A stretch of DNA of 6,431 nt from an uncultured Fibrobacterota bacterium. Lineage in GTDB: Bacteria > Fibrobacterota > Chitinivibrionia > Chitinivibrionales > CAIOZP01. Below the pieces are notes generated by a model that had not been told where the DNA came from, searched no databases, and saw only the letters and a program-made list of their open reading frames with translations. The stretch is taken from assembly GCA_903862805.1 (NCBI GenBank), contig CAIOZP010000083.1, forward strand, positions 1-6,431, written 5' to 3'. This document shows, piece after piece, positions 1 through 6,034 of the stretch (positions are counted from its first letter, which is position 1; every line of letters begins with the position of its first letter). The translations under genes and the position numbers were made by a program.

Positions 1-474
1 CTTCCTGAAACGCTCAAGAGGCTGACCCGTTTCGACAGCATTGTTGCCGTAAAGGAAGCGTCGGGCAATCTTTTGCAGATGTCGGAAATCCACCGTCTTT
101 GTGGAGACCGCATTGCTCTTCTTTCCGGCGATGATGCGCTGGCTCTACCCGCTTTGTCAATCGGAGCAACCGGCGTGGTTTCTGTCACCGCGAATATTCT
201 TCCAGGCAAGATCAGTCGCATGATCGAAGAATACTTCGCAGGTCATCTCGCAGAGGCACTCCGTCTTCACGAGGAGCTTCTGCCGGTAAATAACGCAATG
301 TTCATCGAGACAAATCCTATTCCGGTAAAGGCCGCCATGACATGGATGGGTCTTGCAGGCGAAGGTCTGCGACTTCCGATGTGCGAAATTTCCACCGATA
401 ATAAGAACAAGCTCATTGACGTACTTCAGGCGGCTGGGGTTGAACCTGTTTCCGCGCATGGGAGCGCCCGATGA
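1..474 (+). CDS. dapA: 4-hydroxy-tetrahydrodipicolinate synthase, C-terminal part (5' end outside window)
   Basis: This enzyme condenses pyruvate with aspartate semialdehyde, the first committed step of the diaminopimelate/lysine pathway in the cytoplasm. The frame is open from base 1, so the gene enters from the left and only its last 157 residues are visible. An internal ATG at 73 is not the start. The Schiff-base lysine lies in VAVKEASGNL (visible residues 15-24, Lys18), equivalent to Lys161 of the E. coli enzyme. Family blocks SGDDALALP, GATGVVSVTANILPG and NPIPVKAAM follow in the expected order. About 140 N-terminal residues, including the region of the catalytic Tyr and Arg, are missing. 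From the lysine to the end the length matches the family, so the visible part looks intact. Its TGA overlaps the dapB ATG by 4 bp (ATGA), which implies translational coupling. Function is certain at family level. Confidence 0.96.
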   Translation, partial: LPETLKRLTRFDSIVAVKEASGNLLQMSEIHRLCGDRIALLSGDDALALPALSIGATGVVSVTANILPGKISRMIEEYFAGHLAEALRLHEELLPVNNAMFIETNPIPVKAAMTWMGLAGEGLRLPMCEISTDNKNKLIDVLQAAGVEPVSAHGSAR

Positions 475-1277
475 GCATTAATGTAATTGTAGCAGGCGCC
501 GCCGGCCGTATGGGTCGCGAGATCTGTTCCATAATTCTGAACCACTCTGAGTGCCGCCTCGCCGGAGCTGTCGAGTATCCGGCTCACAAATTGATCGGAC
601 AAGACATCGGTGAAATTATCGGTTACGGTACATGCGGAGTAAAACTGTCTGCCAGCCTTGCTGAAACTGGCATTACCGATGGTGTCGTAATCGATTTTAC
701 ATCACCAGAAAACACAGTTTCACAGATAAGCAACGCACCGGCGGCGGGGCTGAAGTTCGTTATCGGGACCACCGGTCTTTCGGCTGGTCAGGTTGACACT
801 GTGCGAAAGGCTTCGGCTGGCCGTGCAGTGATGCTTTCTCCCAATATGAGTCTCGGTGTGAATTTTCTTTTCCACCTAACAAGAATCGCGGCCGAAAAAC
901 TCGGCAATGCAGGTTTCGATATCGAGATCACCGAAGCGCATCATCGTTTCAAAAAAGATTCGCCTTCGGGAACCGCAAAACGCCTTGGCGAAATCGCTGC
1001 ACATGCGATCGGCCTCACTTACGAGCAGGCCGCACGTCACGGACGCGAGGGAATCGTTGGCGAGCGCACCGGCAAAGAGATAGGAATGCATGCCGTTCGC
1101 GGTGGCGACATAGTTGGCGACCACACGGTTCTTTTCGCCGCAATGGGCGAACATATAGAACTGAAGCATACGGCAACAAGCAGATCGACTTTTGCGCATG
1201 GCGCGGTTCATGCCGCTACGTGGATGGCCTCACGCGAACCCGGTTGGTACTCAATGAGCGATGTGCTGGGGCTATGA
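471..1277 (+). CDS. dapB: 4-hydroxy-tetrahydrodipicolinate reductase
   Basis: This cytoplasmic enzyme reduces the DapA product with NAD(P)H to tetrahydrodipicolinate, the second step towards meso-diaminopimelate and lysine. At 268 residues it has the normal family length. The N-terminal Rossmann fold shows the dinucleotide loop VAGAAGRMG (residues 7-15), then VVIDFTSPE (72-80) and the GTTG loop (99-102). The catalytic and substrate block EAHHRFKKDSPSGTA spans 155-169, with His157 and Lys161 matching E. coli His159 and Lys163. The C-terminal fold carries GGDIVGDHTV and ELKHTATSRSTFAHGA. After the second beta-strand the sequence reads AVEY. The acidic residue (Glu35) is kept, but Tyr stands where E. 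coli has the Arg that contacts the NADPH phosphate, so a leaning to NADH is possible but only inferred. The start is the ATG in the 4-bp ATGA overlap with dapA. The next gene begins 26 bp downstream in the same operon. Confidence 0.97.
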   Translation: MSINVIVAGAAGRMGREICSIILNHSECRLAGAVEYPAHKLIGQDIGEIIGYGTCGVKLSASLAETGITDGVVIDFTSPENTVSQISNAPAAGLKFVIGTTGLSAGQVDTVRKASAGRAVMLSPNMSLGVNFLFHLTRIAAEKLGNAGFDIEITEAHHRFKKDSPSGTAKRLGEIAAHAIGLTYEQAARHGREGIVGERTGKEIGMHAVRGGDIVGDHTVLFAAMGEHIELKHTATSRSTFAHGAVHAATWMASREPGWYSMSDVLGL

Positions 1278-1303
1278 TTCCCATTCTGTCAAGGAGTGTT
1301 TCG

Positions 1304-2845
1304 ATGAAGTTTTCTGTTGGCGCTTTTGCGGCGATACTGATTTTCTGTGCGTCGTCGTTTGCTCAGGATAGTACAAAGGCCTCGGCTCCGGCGGCACCAG
1401 TTCCAGCTGTTACGACTGCACAGGATATTGCTCCAGCGCCAGTTGCACCGGCTCCGCAAGCGGTGGTTCAAGCTGTAGCACCCGTGCCTGCTACAACACC
1501 TGCGCCAGCGACTCAGGTGACTGCAGCTCCGGCACCTGCCGTTCCGGCGGTTGTTTCTCCTTCTGTCAAGAGCAGCGACGACGATCTTCTTATTGACGAC
1601 TCCGGCGCAGAGGCTCTTACGAAGTCCTCCTCCAAAGTGAATACAGGTACAGCCAAGACTCCCGATGCCGCTGTTGCGAAACAAGTCGATTCAGCCGCAA
1701 GTGCAACGAACCAAACAGCATCACCAACAAGTTCTACTACTCCTTCAGGTGCGGCAGATGCGGGTGGTGCAGCTGGTCGTCATAAGCAGACAGGAACTCC
1801 GACATCAACATCAACGCGCAATGCATCTGCTCCTCTTACTACCATCGGTGCCAACGCCGCACCAAAGCAGGCATCAAGCGATACCGCTAAACTCAATTCC
1901 GCAACAATCGAAGATGCCGGTGCCATGAACTTCGCTCAGGGCGACAAGAAATACCGCTCGCCGCGCAGAGCAATGCTGATGTCACTGCTTCTGCCAGGAC
2001 TTGGTCAGGCCTATGTTCATTCGGCACCCAGAGCCATTGGCTACATGGTTGTCGAAGCCGGTCTCATTGCGGCAAGCGTTGTATTCAAGGTCAAGTCGAA
2101 TGATGAATTCAAAGCTGCAAAGACTTTTTCCGACAAGCATTTCAGCGACGCGAAGCTGAAAAACTTCTCTGATTCACTCACAGCGTATGCACGAGTGAAT
2201 CATTCCGGAATGCCTGCGTCTCAGGTGGACTCACTTATGCAATGCGAAATCTTCGGATATCCCGATACTGCCGATGGCTTCAATTTCACCCACGCCGTTG
2301 AAGGCAATCTCAGTAGCTCAAGCACAAGCCGGCTGAACTTCATCGACTACTCAATGACCGGCAAGTCTTATCAGAATCAGAATATTTCTTCACGCGGTTG
2401 GGATGACTGCGTACCTGATTTTTCCGCCGCAACCGGCTTCGACACAATGGGTGTTTACAAAGGCGCATTTAATTCAGATACTTTACTAACTGGCGACGCC
2501 TTCAACGATTCGCTGCACATCCTTCTCTGGCAGTTTGCCAGCACGAAAAAAGGTGCGGCGGTTATCGCTACCGATCTTCTCGGCACCTCTGCTCATCAAT
2601 CCCAATATCACGACATGCTGAAAAAATCCTCCGCCCTCGGAAAAGATTCCCGTGTGTTCATTTTCATTCTTCTCGCCAACCACGTGATTTCGGCAGTTGA
2701 CGCGATGATTTCAGCAAGAGTTTACAATGACAAACTGATTGCCAAAAAGAGTTCGGTTCTTAGCCACATCAAGCTTGACAGCGACTTCGCTCTCTCGCCA
2801 ACCAGCGGGCCGAAATCAACCATCGCCATGCAGGTGAGTTTCTGA
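1304..2845 (+). CDS. Exported protein with Pro/Ala-rich linker and DUF5683-like membrane domain
   Basis: Function is unknown. ATG 1304 is chosen because AAGGAG (1291-1296) lies 7 nt upstream and the protein then begins with a clean signal peptide (MKFSVGAFAAILIFCASSFA, cleavage likely after Ala20). ATG 1274 is in frame and overlaps the dapB stop, but it would add ten residues ahead of the signal peptide. Of 513 residues, about 26-87 are Pro/Ala/Val-rich. An acidic patch follows (SDDDLLIDDS, 91-100), then a Ser/Thr/Ala-rich stretch to about 205. The folded part starts near 217 with SPRRAMLMSLLLPGLGQAY and a membrane segment to about 261. A polar region of about 185 residues follows, then a last membrane segment with ANHVISAVDAMISAR (458-472). 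LPGxGQ plus the N-x6-D/DA signature fits DUF5683 as I remember that family. The C-terminus ends IAMQVSF. Cys15 is not a lipobox, because Phe precedes it. The stop overlaps the next start by 1 bp. The membrane-domain assignment is firm, the family name likely, the role unknown. Confidence 0.85.
   Translation: MKFSVGAFAAILIFCASSFAQDSTKASAPAAPVPAVTTAQDIAPAPVAPAPQAVVQAVAPVPATTPAPATQVTAAPAPAVPAVVSPSVKSSDDDLLIDDSGAEALTKSSSKVNTGTAKTPDAAVAKQVDSAASATNQTASPTSSTTPSGAADAGGAAGRHKQTGTPTSTSTRNASAPLTTIGANAAPKQASSDTAKLNSATIEDAGAMNFAQGDKKYRSPRRAMLMSLLLPGLGQAYVHSAPRAIGYMVVEAGLIAASVVFKVKSNDEFKAAKTFSDKHFSDAKLKNFSDSLTAYARVNHSGMPASQVDSLMQCEIFGYPDTADGFNFTHAVEGNLSSSSTSRLNFIDYSMTGKSYQNQNISSRGWDDCVPDFSAATGFDTMGVYKGAFNSDTLLTGDAFNDSLHILLWQFASTKKGAAVIATDLLGTSAHQSQYHDMLKKSSALGKDSRVFIFILLANHVISAVDAMISARVYNDKLIAKKSSVLSHIKLDSDFALSPTSGPKSTIAMQVSF
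1379..1564 (+). repeat. Degenerate Pro/Ala-rich coding tract
   Basis: These 62 codons (residues 26-87 of the first DUF5683-like protein) are mostly Ala, Pro and Val, with recurring APAP, PVPA and PAPA units. The DNA is not an exact tandem repeat, because synonymous codons vary between units (gct ccg, gca cca, gcg cca). That argues for selection on peptide composition rather than recent slippage. Such a segment just after a signal peptide is likely an extended, flexible linker in the periplasm or across the cell wall; that role is inference. Confidence 0.6.
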
Positions 2846-3549
2846 TGCGCCTCATCAGAATCGCAGCAATTTTGTTTTTCGTTACAACCGTGTCGCTTGT
2901 CGCGCAAGTTGGTCCGGCCGGTCCACTGATTACCGATTCATCCACGATCAAAAATGACAGCGCCAATATCCGCTGGGGGATCAAATCGCCACTGCTTCTG
3001 ACCGTGTCGAATATCATTCTTCCTGGCTCAGCTCAGATGATGTGCGGAAAGCCCAAGCGAACAGCAGTCTTCCTCGCCTTCGACGCCATTCTTGCAGCTG
3101 GTGCAATTGCAACGTTCAGTCAGTCCGGCGATGTGCTGAAAAATTCCCGTGGATACGCAGTCGTTCACGCAGGTACGCACAGCACGCGGTCGGCTGGCGA
3201 TTCGTATTGGAGCGATATCGGGAACTATTTCCAATCCTCCGGCAGCAATGGTCAGAGCGGCTACAACTCCGATATGGAACGCATGGGAATGACCGGACAG
3301 GAATATCTTGCAGCAGAAGATCAATGGCAGTGGGACGGTGATCAGAGTCGTACCGAATATCTCAAAATGCGAGCCAGCGCGCAACGACTTAAAGTTGTCG
3401 GAACGTTCTGTATTGCCGGACTCGCCTTCAACCGAATCGTGGCACTGATCGATCTTCGCGCAATAATCAAGCGTGGAGCACTTGCCGCCGGTCCGACATA
3501 CGATCCAGTAACCGGAAATACGGGGATCGTGGTCAGCGGGAATTTCTGA
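2845..3549 (+). CDS. Second DUF5683-like exported membrane protein, paralogue of its upstream neighbour
   Basis: Function is unknown. The 234-residue product begins with a signal peptide or N-terminal anchor (MRLIRIAAILFFVTTVSLVA, possible cleavage near Ala20/Gln21). A short spacer follows, then SPLLLTVSNIILPGSAQMM (48-66) leading into a hydrophobic segment to about 91. The polar middle is rich in Gly, Ser, Tyr and Trp (about 95-180). A final hydrophobic helix contains LAFNRIVALIDLRAI (193-207). The SP...LPGxxQ entry and the Asn-x6-Asp pair (Asn196, Asp203) match the upstream protein (LPGLGQ; Asn459, Asp466), so the two look like diverged tandem duplicates. This copy lacks the long low-complexity linker and has a much shorter loop between the membrane segments. 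Start ATG 2845 shares its A with the TGA of the previous gene, and AGGTGAG (2832-2838) gives a good ribosome site inside that gene's end. The C-terminus is GIVVSGNF. It is probably the last gene of the dap operon. Confidence 0.85.
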   Translation: MRLIRIAAILFFVTTVSLVAQVGPAGPLITDSSTIKNDSANIRWGIKSPLLLTVSNIILPGSAQMMCGKPKRTAVFLAFDAILAAGAIATFSQSGDVLKNSRGYAVVHAGTHSTRSAGDSYWSDIGNYFQSSGSNGQSGYNSDMERMGMTGQEYLAAEDQWQWDGDQSRTEYLKMRASAQRLKVVGTFCIAGLAFNRIVALIDLRAIIKRGALAAGPTYDPVTGNTGIVVSGNF

Positions 3550-3725
3550 TTGTGATTGTATTGATCTGGCCGATTTTTTTAACATGATGACAATCCAGTT
3601 CCACAACCTGCCTTGGCGCTCATTCTCTTTTTGTCAATCAACAGTTCAATCTCGTGTTTGACATCTCTGTTTCATCACAAATCAGAAACTTTCTGCACCA
3701 TTTCCAATCATTCACAAATTCTCTG

Positions 3726-3754
3726 TTGCAGTCTTGCTTACAGGGTTTTATTTT
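3726..3754 (+). promoter_or_regulatory. Possible sigma70-like promoter for nrdR
   Basis: TTGCAG (3726-3731) and TATTTT (3749-3754) are separated by 17 bp in an AT-rich stretch ahead of nrdR. The -35 keeps only TTG of the consensus and the -10 matches 4 of 6 positions, so this is weak. Spacing and position are right, and transcription would start near 3761, at the NrdR-like dyad. FCB-type bacteria often use a different -10/-33 pattern, which lowers confidence. Confidence 0.25.
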
Positions 3755-3758
3755 ACCA

Positions 3759-3772
3759 ACACAAGATAGTGT
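3759..3772 (+). promoter_or_regulatory. NrdR-box-like dyad upstream of nrdR
   Basis: The sequence ACAC-AAGATA-GTGT is an inverted repeat 32 bp before the nrdR start. The right half (ATAGTGT) matches the NrdR box consensus half-site. The arms are spaced by 6 bp, not the 8 bp of the usual 16-bp box (acaCwAtATaTwGtgt), so the left half fits only if shifted. A partner box about 31 bp away, typical at NrdR-controlled promoters, is not visible. Autoregulation is plausible but unproven. Confidence 0.3.
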
Positions 3773-3803
3773 GATCGTGTCCTCTACATAATGGGATGGA
3801 AAT

Positions 3804-4268
3804 ATGAAGTGTCCGTTCTGCAACAACGAAGACGACAAGGTCGTTGACTCACGGGCCAGCAAGGAAGGGCGTGCGATCCGTCGCCGCCGCGAGTGTCTCG
3901 GTTGCGGCAAGCGCTTTACAACATACGAATATATCGAGAGCTTTCCGCTGACCGTGGTGAAAGCCGATCAACGCCGCGAACCTTACGAGCGCGACAAGCT
4001 TTTGCGTGGAATCGTTTCGGCATGCAAGAAGCGGCCGGTGAGCATGAAAAAGGTCGAAAGCATTGTTGACAAGATCGAAGACGAACTGAATCGCAAGGCC
4101 AACTCCGAAGTGCCATCAACCGAGATCGGTCAGTATGTCATGGAGGAATTGTTCAAGATTGACGAGGTCGCTTATGTGCGGTTTGCGTCGGTCTATCGCA
4201 AATTCAGCGACCTTGGCGCGTTCATGTCGGAAGTGAAACAAATGGAGACGAGGAAATCGTCAGACTGA
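3804..4268 (+). CDS. nrdR: Transcriptional repressor NrdR
   Basis: NrdR is a cytoplasmic repressor that senses ATP/dATP and turns down ribonucleotide reductase genes by binding NrdR boxes. The 154-residue product has the standard family length. The N-terminal zinc ribbon is complete, with Cys3, Cys6, Cys31 and Cys34 (MKCPFC and CLGCGKRFTTYE). The basic DNA-binding stretch RAIRRRREC lies in between. The ATP-cone domain occupies about residues 49-139, beginning with LTVVKADQRREPYERDKL and ending with VAYVRFASVYRKF. ATG 3804 gives exactly the invariant MKCPFC start; GGGA (3793-3796) 7 nt upstream may serve as ribosome site. The gene stands alone, 254 bp after the dap operon, and its TGA directly abuts the stop codon of a small minus-strand ORF. 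No ribonucleotide reductase gene is in the window, so its targets lie elsewhere. Confidence 0.97.
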   Translation: MKCPFCNNEDDKVVDSRASKEGRAIRRRRECLGCGKRFTTYEYIESFPLTVVKADQRREPYERDKLLRGIVSACKKRPVSMKKVESIVDKIEDELNRKANSEVPSTEIGQYVMEELFKIDEVAYVRFASVYRKFSDLGAFMSEVKQMETRKSSD

Positions 4269-4499
4269 TTAAACGACTGCAAAGCTCTCCGGAATGACTA
4301 TTATTCTTCCGGATGGGCTGTCGGAGTCAGTGAAATCTTCGAGGAAATATTTGAAACCTCTGTCGTCGTTGGAATAATGTCCGGCGGCATATATCGTGAA
4401 AAAATCTTTGAGTGCGGCGTCCTCGTCGGCTGCGCTGACAATCTCGAGGCGGACTCTGCTTCCGTCAGGTGGAAGGAATGCAACTGCGTATCTGTTCAA
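4269..4499 (-). CDS. Possible small acidic protein, hypothetical (TTG start)
   Basis: I do not recognise this 76-residue ORF, which runs opposite to its neighbours between nrdR and dacB. The frame stays open back to an ATG at 4646, but every ATG start (4646, 4619, 4595) would overlap the 5' end of dacB. TTG 4499 avoids this and has GGAG (minus strand, 4509-4506) exactly 6 nt upstream, so I chose it. The product begins MNRYAVAFLPPDGSRVRLEI, continues with a helix-like acidic segment (DEDAALKDFFTIYAAGHY) and GFKYFLEDFTDSDS, and ends with a strand-like GRIIVIPESFAVV. That alternation suits a small soluble alpha/beta protein. It has no signal peptide or membrane segment. Its TAA (4271-4269) abuts the nrdR TGA, a tail-to-tail arrangement with no gap. 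It could be chance; the well-formed start, lack of low-complexity sequence and full use of the gap argue for a gene. Confidence 0.45.
   Translation of the reverse strand: MNRYAVAFLPPDGSRVRLEIVSAADEDAALKDFFTIYAAGHYSNDDRGFKYFLEDFTDSDSPSGRIIVIPESFAVV
4351..4378 (+). promoter_or_regulatory. Possible sigma70-like promoter for dacB
   Basis: TTGAAA (4351-4356) and AATAAT (4373-4378) each match the sigma70 consensus at 5 of 6 positions, with a 16-bp spacer. Transcription would begin near 4385 and leave a leader of about 155 nt before dacB. The site falls inside the small minus-strand ORF, so the two calls weaken each other. Confidence 0.25.
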
Positions 4500-4539
4500 C
4501 TGATTCTCCGGTGAAACTTTCCAAGGAATAAAATACTCA

Positions 4540-5988
4540 ATGACAGCGATCAATCGGCCTATTCTTTTCTCGGTTCTGATTATGGTTTCGTGCATTTCCC
4601 ACTTGTCGGCGCTTGACATTTCGGGAACTGTTCGCGAAGTGATCAAGGCTTCCGGTTTTCAGCAGGCGCGTGTTGGTGTATGGATCCAGAGCCTCGATTC
4701 TCCGACTGTCTGTGGCGGCGTAAACTCCGATAGCCTTTTCAATCCGGCCTCACTAACCAAACTTTTCACCGGCTTTGCGGCGTTCGATCACTACGGGCCG
4801 ACACACACCTTTTCAACAAAAATCTATACCGATGACAGCTCATTCACTCCCGACAACGGCACAATAAACGGGACTCTCTACATAAAAGGCGGCGGTGATC
4901 CGGAACTCAATGCCGAGCGCATGTGGCTCTTTGCATGGCAGCTTCGGTTGGCCGGCATTCGCAGCATAAAAGGCGACATTATCCTCGATGCGACCTGCTT
5001 CGACAATGTGAGTGACGGCCCCGGCTACGAAGACGAAGCCACTGATCATGCATACGATTCACCTGTCTGCGGGCTGTCGGCGAATTTTAATACCGCCTCG
5101 CTTCAGGCGATGCCGGCTTCGAGCGCGGGCAAACCTCTTCCGGTGGTAATGTTCCCGCCGATCGACTGCGTGAGGGTGATCAACAAAACCGTCACCACGA
5201 AAAACTCCAAGGATCCGGGGCTTTCACTTACTAATGGTACGGATGCGTCCGGTGCATATCTCGAACTCAGCGGCACCATGAATATGAAAGATCCGTCGAA
5301 GCGCATCTACAAAAAAATCGACGATCCGGCAGCCAATTTCTCGTGGGTGCTTTCGGCACTTCTGCCGCAAGCCGGAATAGCCTTCGCCGGAAAGATCCAC
5401 AGCGGAACCGTTCCGACGACCTTGACGAACGGTAATCCTCTGACCTCGTTCGAGTCCGATCCACTTTCGCATCTTGTCAACGGTATGTTCAAATACTCCG
5501 TGAACTTCACTGCCGAAATGCTGCTGAAAAACCTCGGTGCCGATGCCGCCGAAGCACAGGGGACTTTTGCAAACGGAACCAAGGCTGTAATGGACTGGTG
5601 GCACTCTGTTGCGCCCGATCAGCCGCTTGTAATTGAGAATGGGTCCGGCATGGGGAAGAGTAACCGCACCACCCCATTCGCAATTGTCAAGCTCCTCACT
5701 ACACTCATCAACACAAGGTCGTTCGCACCGGAATTCATCACGGCCCTTCCTGTGAGCGGGCTCGACGGCACTTTGCACAGACGCTTCAAGCAGTCGCCAC
5801 TTTGCGGCTGGGTGCGAGGCAAAACCGGAACGATCAACACCACCGGCATCGGCAACCTTGCAGGCTTCGTGACCAAACCAGGCTGTCGCTACGCCTACGC
5901 AATTCTCATTACAGATCCTTCGCATTCGATGGAAAAACGCTGGGAGCTTCAGCAGAAAATCTTAGAGGCTGTAACGGGCACGAAGTAG
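4540..5988 (+). CDS. dacB: D-alanyl-D-alanine carboxypeptidase/endopeptidase, PBP4 (class C) type
   Basis: This exported serine peptidase of the S13/PBP4 family removes terminal D-Ala from peptidoglycan stem peptides and can cut D-Ala-mDAP cross-links in the periplasm. The 482-residue product starts with a signal peptide ending near SHLSALD (about residue 25). Active-site motif 1 is SLTK (71-74; nucleophile Ser71, Lys74), motif 2 is SVN (320-322) where E. coli PBP4 has SDN, and motif 3 is KTG (428-430). The roughly 250-residue gap between motifs 1 and 2 is the inserted domain typical of class C enzymes and contains GLSANFNTAS (178-187). ENGSGMGKSNRTTP (366-379) is the family GSG block. ATG 4540 is the only ATG, GTG or TTG start after the in-frame stop at 4501; AAGGAA (4523-4528) is its likely ribosome site, slightly far at 11 nt. 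The gene looks intact and is convergent with the Smr gene. Confidence 0.94.
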   Translation: MTAINRPILFSVLIMVSCISHLSALDISGTVREVIKASGFQQARVGVWIQSLDSPTVCGGVNSDSLFNPASLTKLFTGFAAFDHYGPTHTFSTKIYTDDSSFTPDNGTINGTLYIKGGGDPELNAERMWLFAWQLRLAGIRSIKGDIILDATCFDNVSDGPGYEDEATDHAYDSPVCGLSANFNTASLQAMPASSAGKPLPVVMFPPIDCVRVINKTVTTKNSKDPGLSLTNGTDASGAYLELSGTMNMKDPSKRIYKKIDDPAANFSWVLSALLPQAGIAFAGKIHSGTVPTTLTNGNPLTSFESDPLSHLVNGMFKYSVNFTAEMLLKNLGADAAEAQGTFANGTKAVMDWWHSVAPDQPLVIENGSGMGKSNRTTPFAIVKLLTTLINTRSFAPEFITALPVSGLDGTLHRRFKQSPLCGWVRGKTGTINTTGIGNLAGFVTKPGCRYAYAILITDPSHSMEKRWELQQKILEAVTGTK

Positions 5989-5995
5989 GCTTCGT
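5980..5995 (+). terminator. Weak hairpin over the dacB stop codon
   Basis: ACGAAG-TAGG-CTTCGT forms a perfect 6-bp stem with a 4-nt loop that contains the dacB TAG. No T-tract follows on either strand, so it is not a canonical intrinsic terminator. It is the only clear hairpin near the 46-bp gap between the convergent dacB and Smr genes, and might help end either transcript. Confidence 0.2.
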
Positions 5996-6034
5996 AGATT
6001 CGCAAAGTAATAGTTTCGACCAAAGCTGGCAAAA

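Noticed and set aside
876..1211. Minus-strand ORF of 111 codons within dapB
   Set aside because: Fully antisense to conserved dapB catalytic sequence, and the translation has no protein-like pattern.
1220..1303. Extension of the first DUF5683-like protein back to ATG 1220
   Set aside because: This would overlap dapB by 58 bp and bury the signal peptide behind 28 residues, while a strong ribosome site precedes ATG 1304.
1304..1366. Lipoprotein signal in the first DUF5683-like protein (Cys15)
   Set aside because: The residues before Cys are L-I-F; Phe at -1 does not fit a lipobox, and a normal signal peptidase site (SFA) follows.
3565..3580. T7 tract (3574-3580) after the dap operon as an intrinsic terminator
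   Set aside because: The preceding sequence can pair only about 3 bp (ATC/GAT); the better pairing TCAG/CTGA lies too far upstream of the T-run. No convincing stem.
3028..3606. Minus-strand ORF of 192 codons across the second DUF5683-like gene
   Set aside because: It is antisense to a gene with a signal peptide and membrane segments; the translation is Cys/Ser-rich without domain features. Treated as a shadow.
3638..3910. Minus-strand ORF of 90 codons over the nrdR promoter and 5' end
   Set aside because: It overlaps the conserved zinc-ribbon codons of nrdR, and the part in the AT-rich spacer shows no coding character.
4288..4313. Inverted repeat TCCGGAA...TTCCGGA with 12-nt loop after nrdR as terminator
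   Set aside because: The 7-bp arms are perfect but no T-tract follows on either strand. Each arm is itself close to a short palindrome, so chance is likely, and the repeat falls within the C-terminal codons of the small reverse ORF.
5224..5925. Long minus-strand ORF (233 codons) inside dacB
   Set aside because: It lies wholly antisense to a clear PBP4 gene and its translation is Arg/Cys/Gly-rich with no recognisable motif. It is a shadow of dacB codon use.
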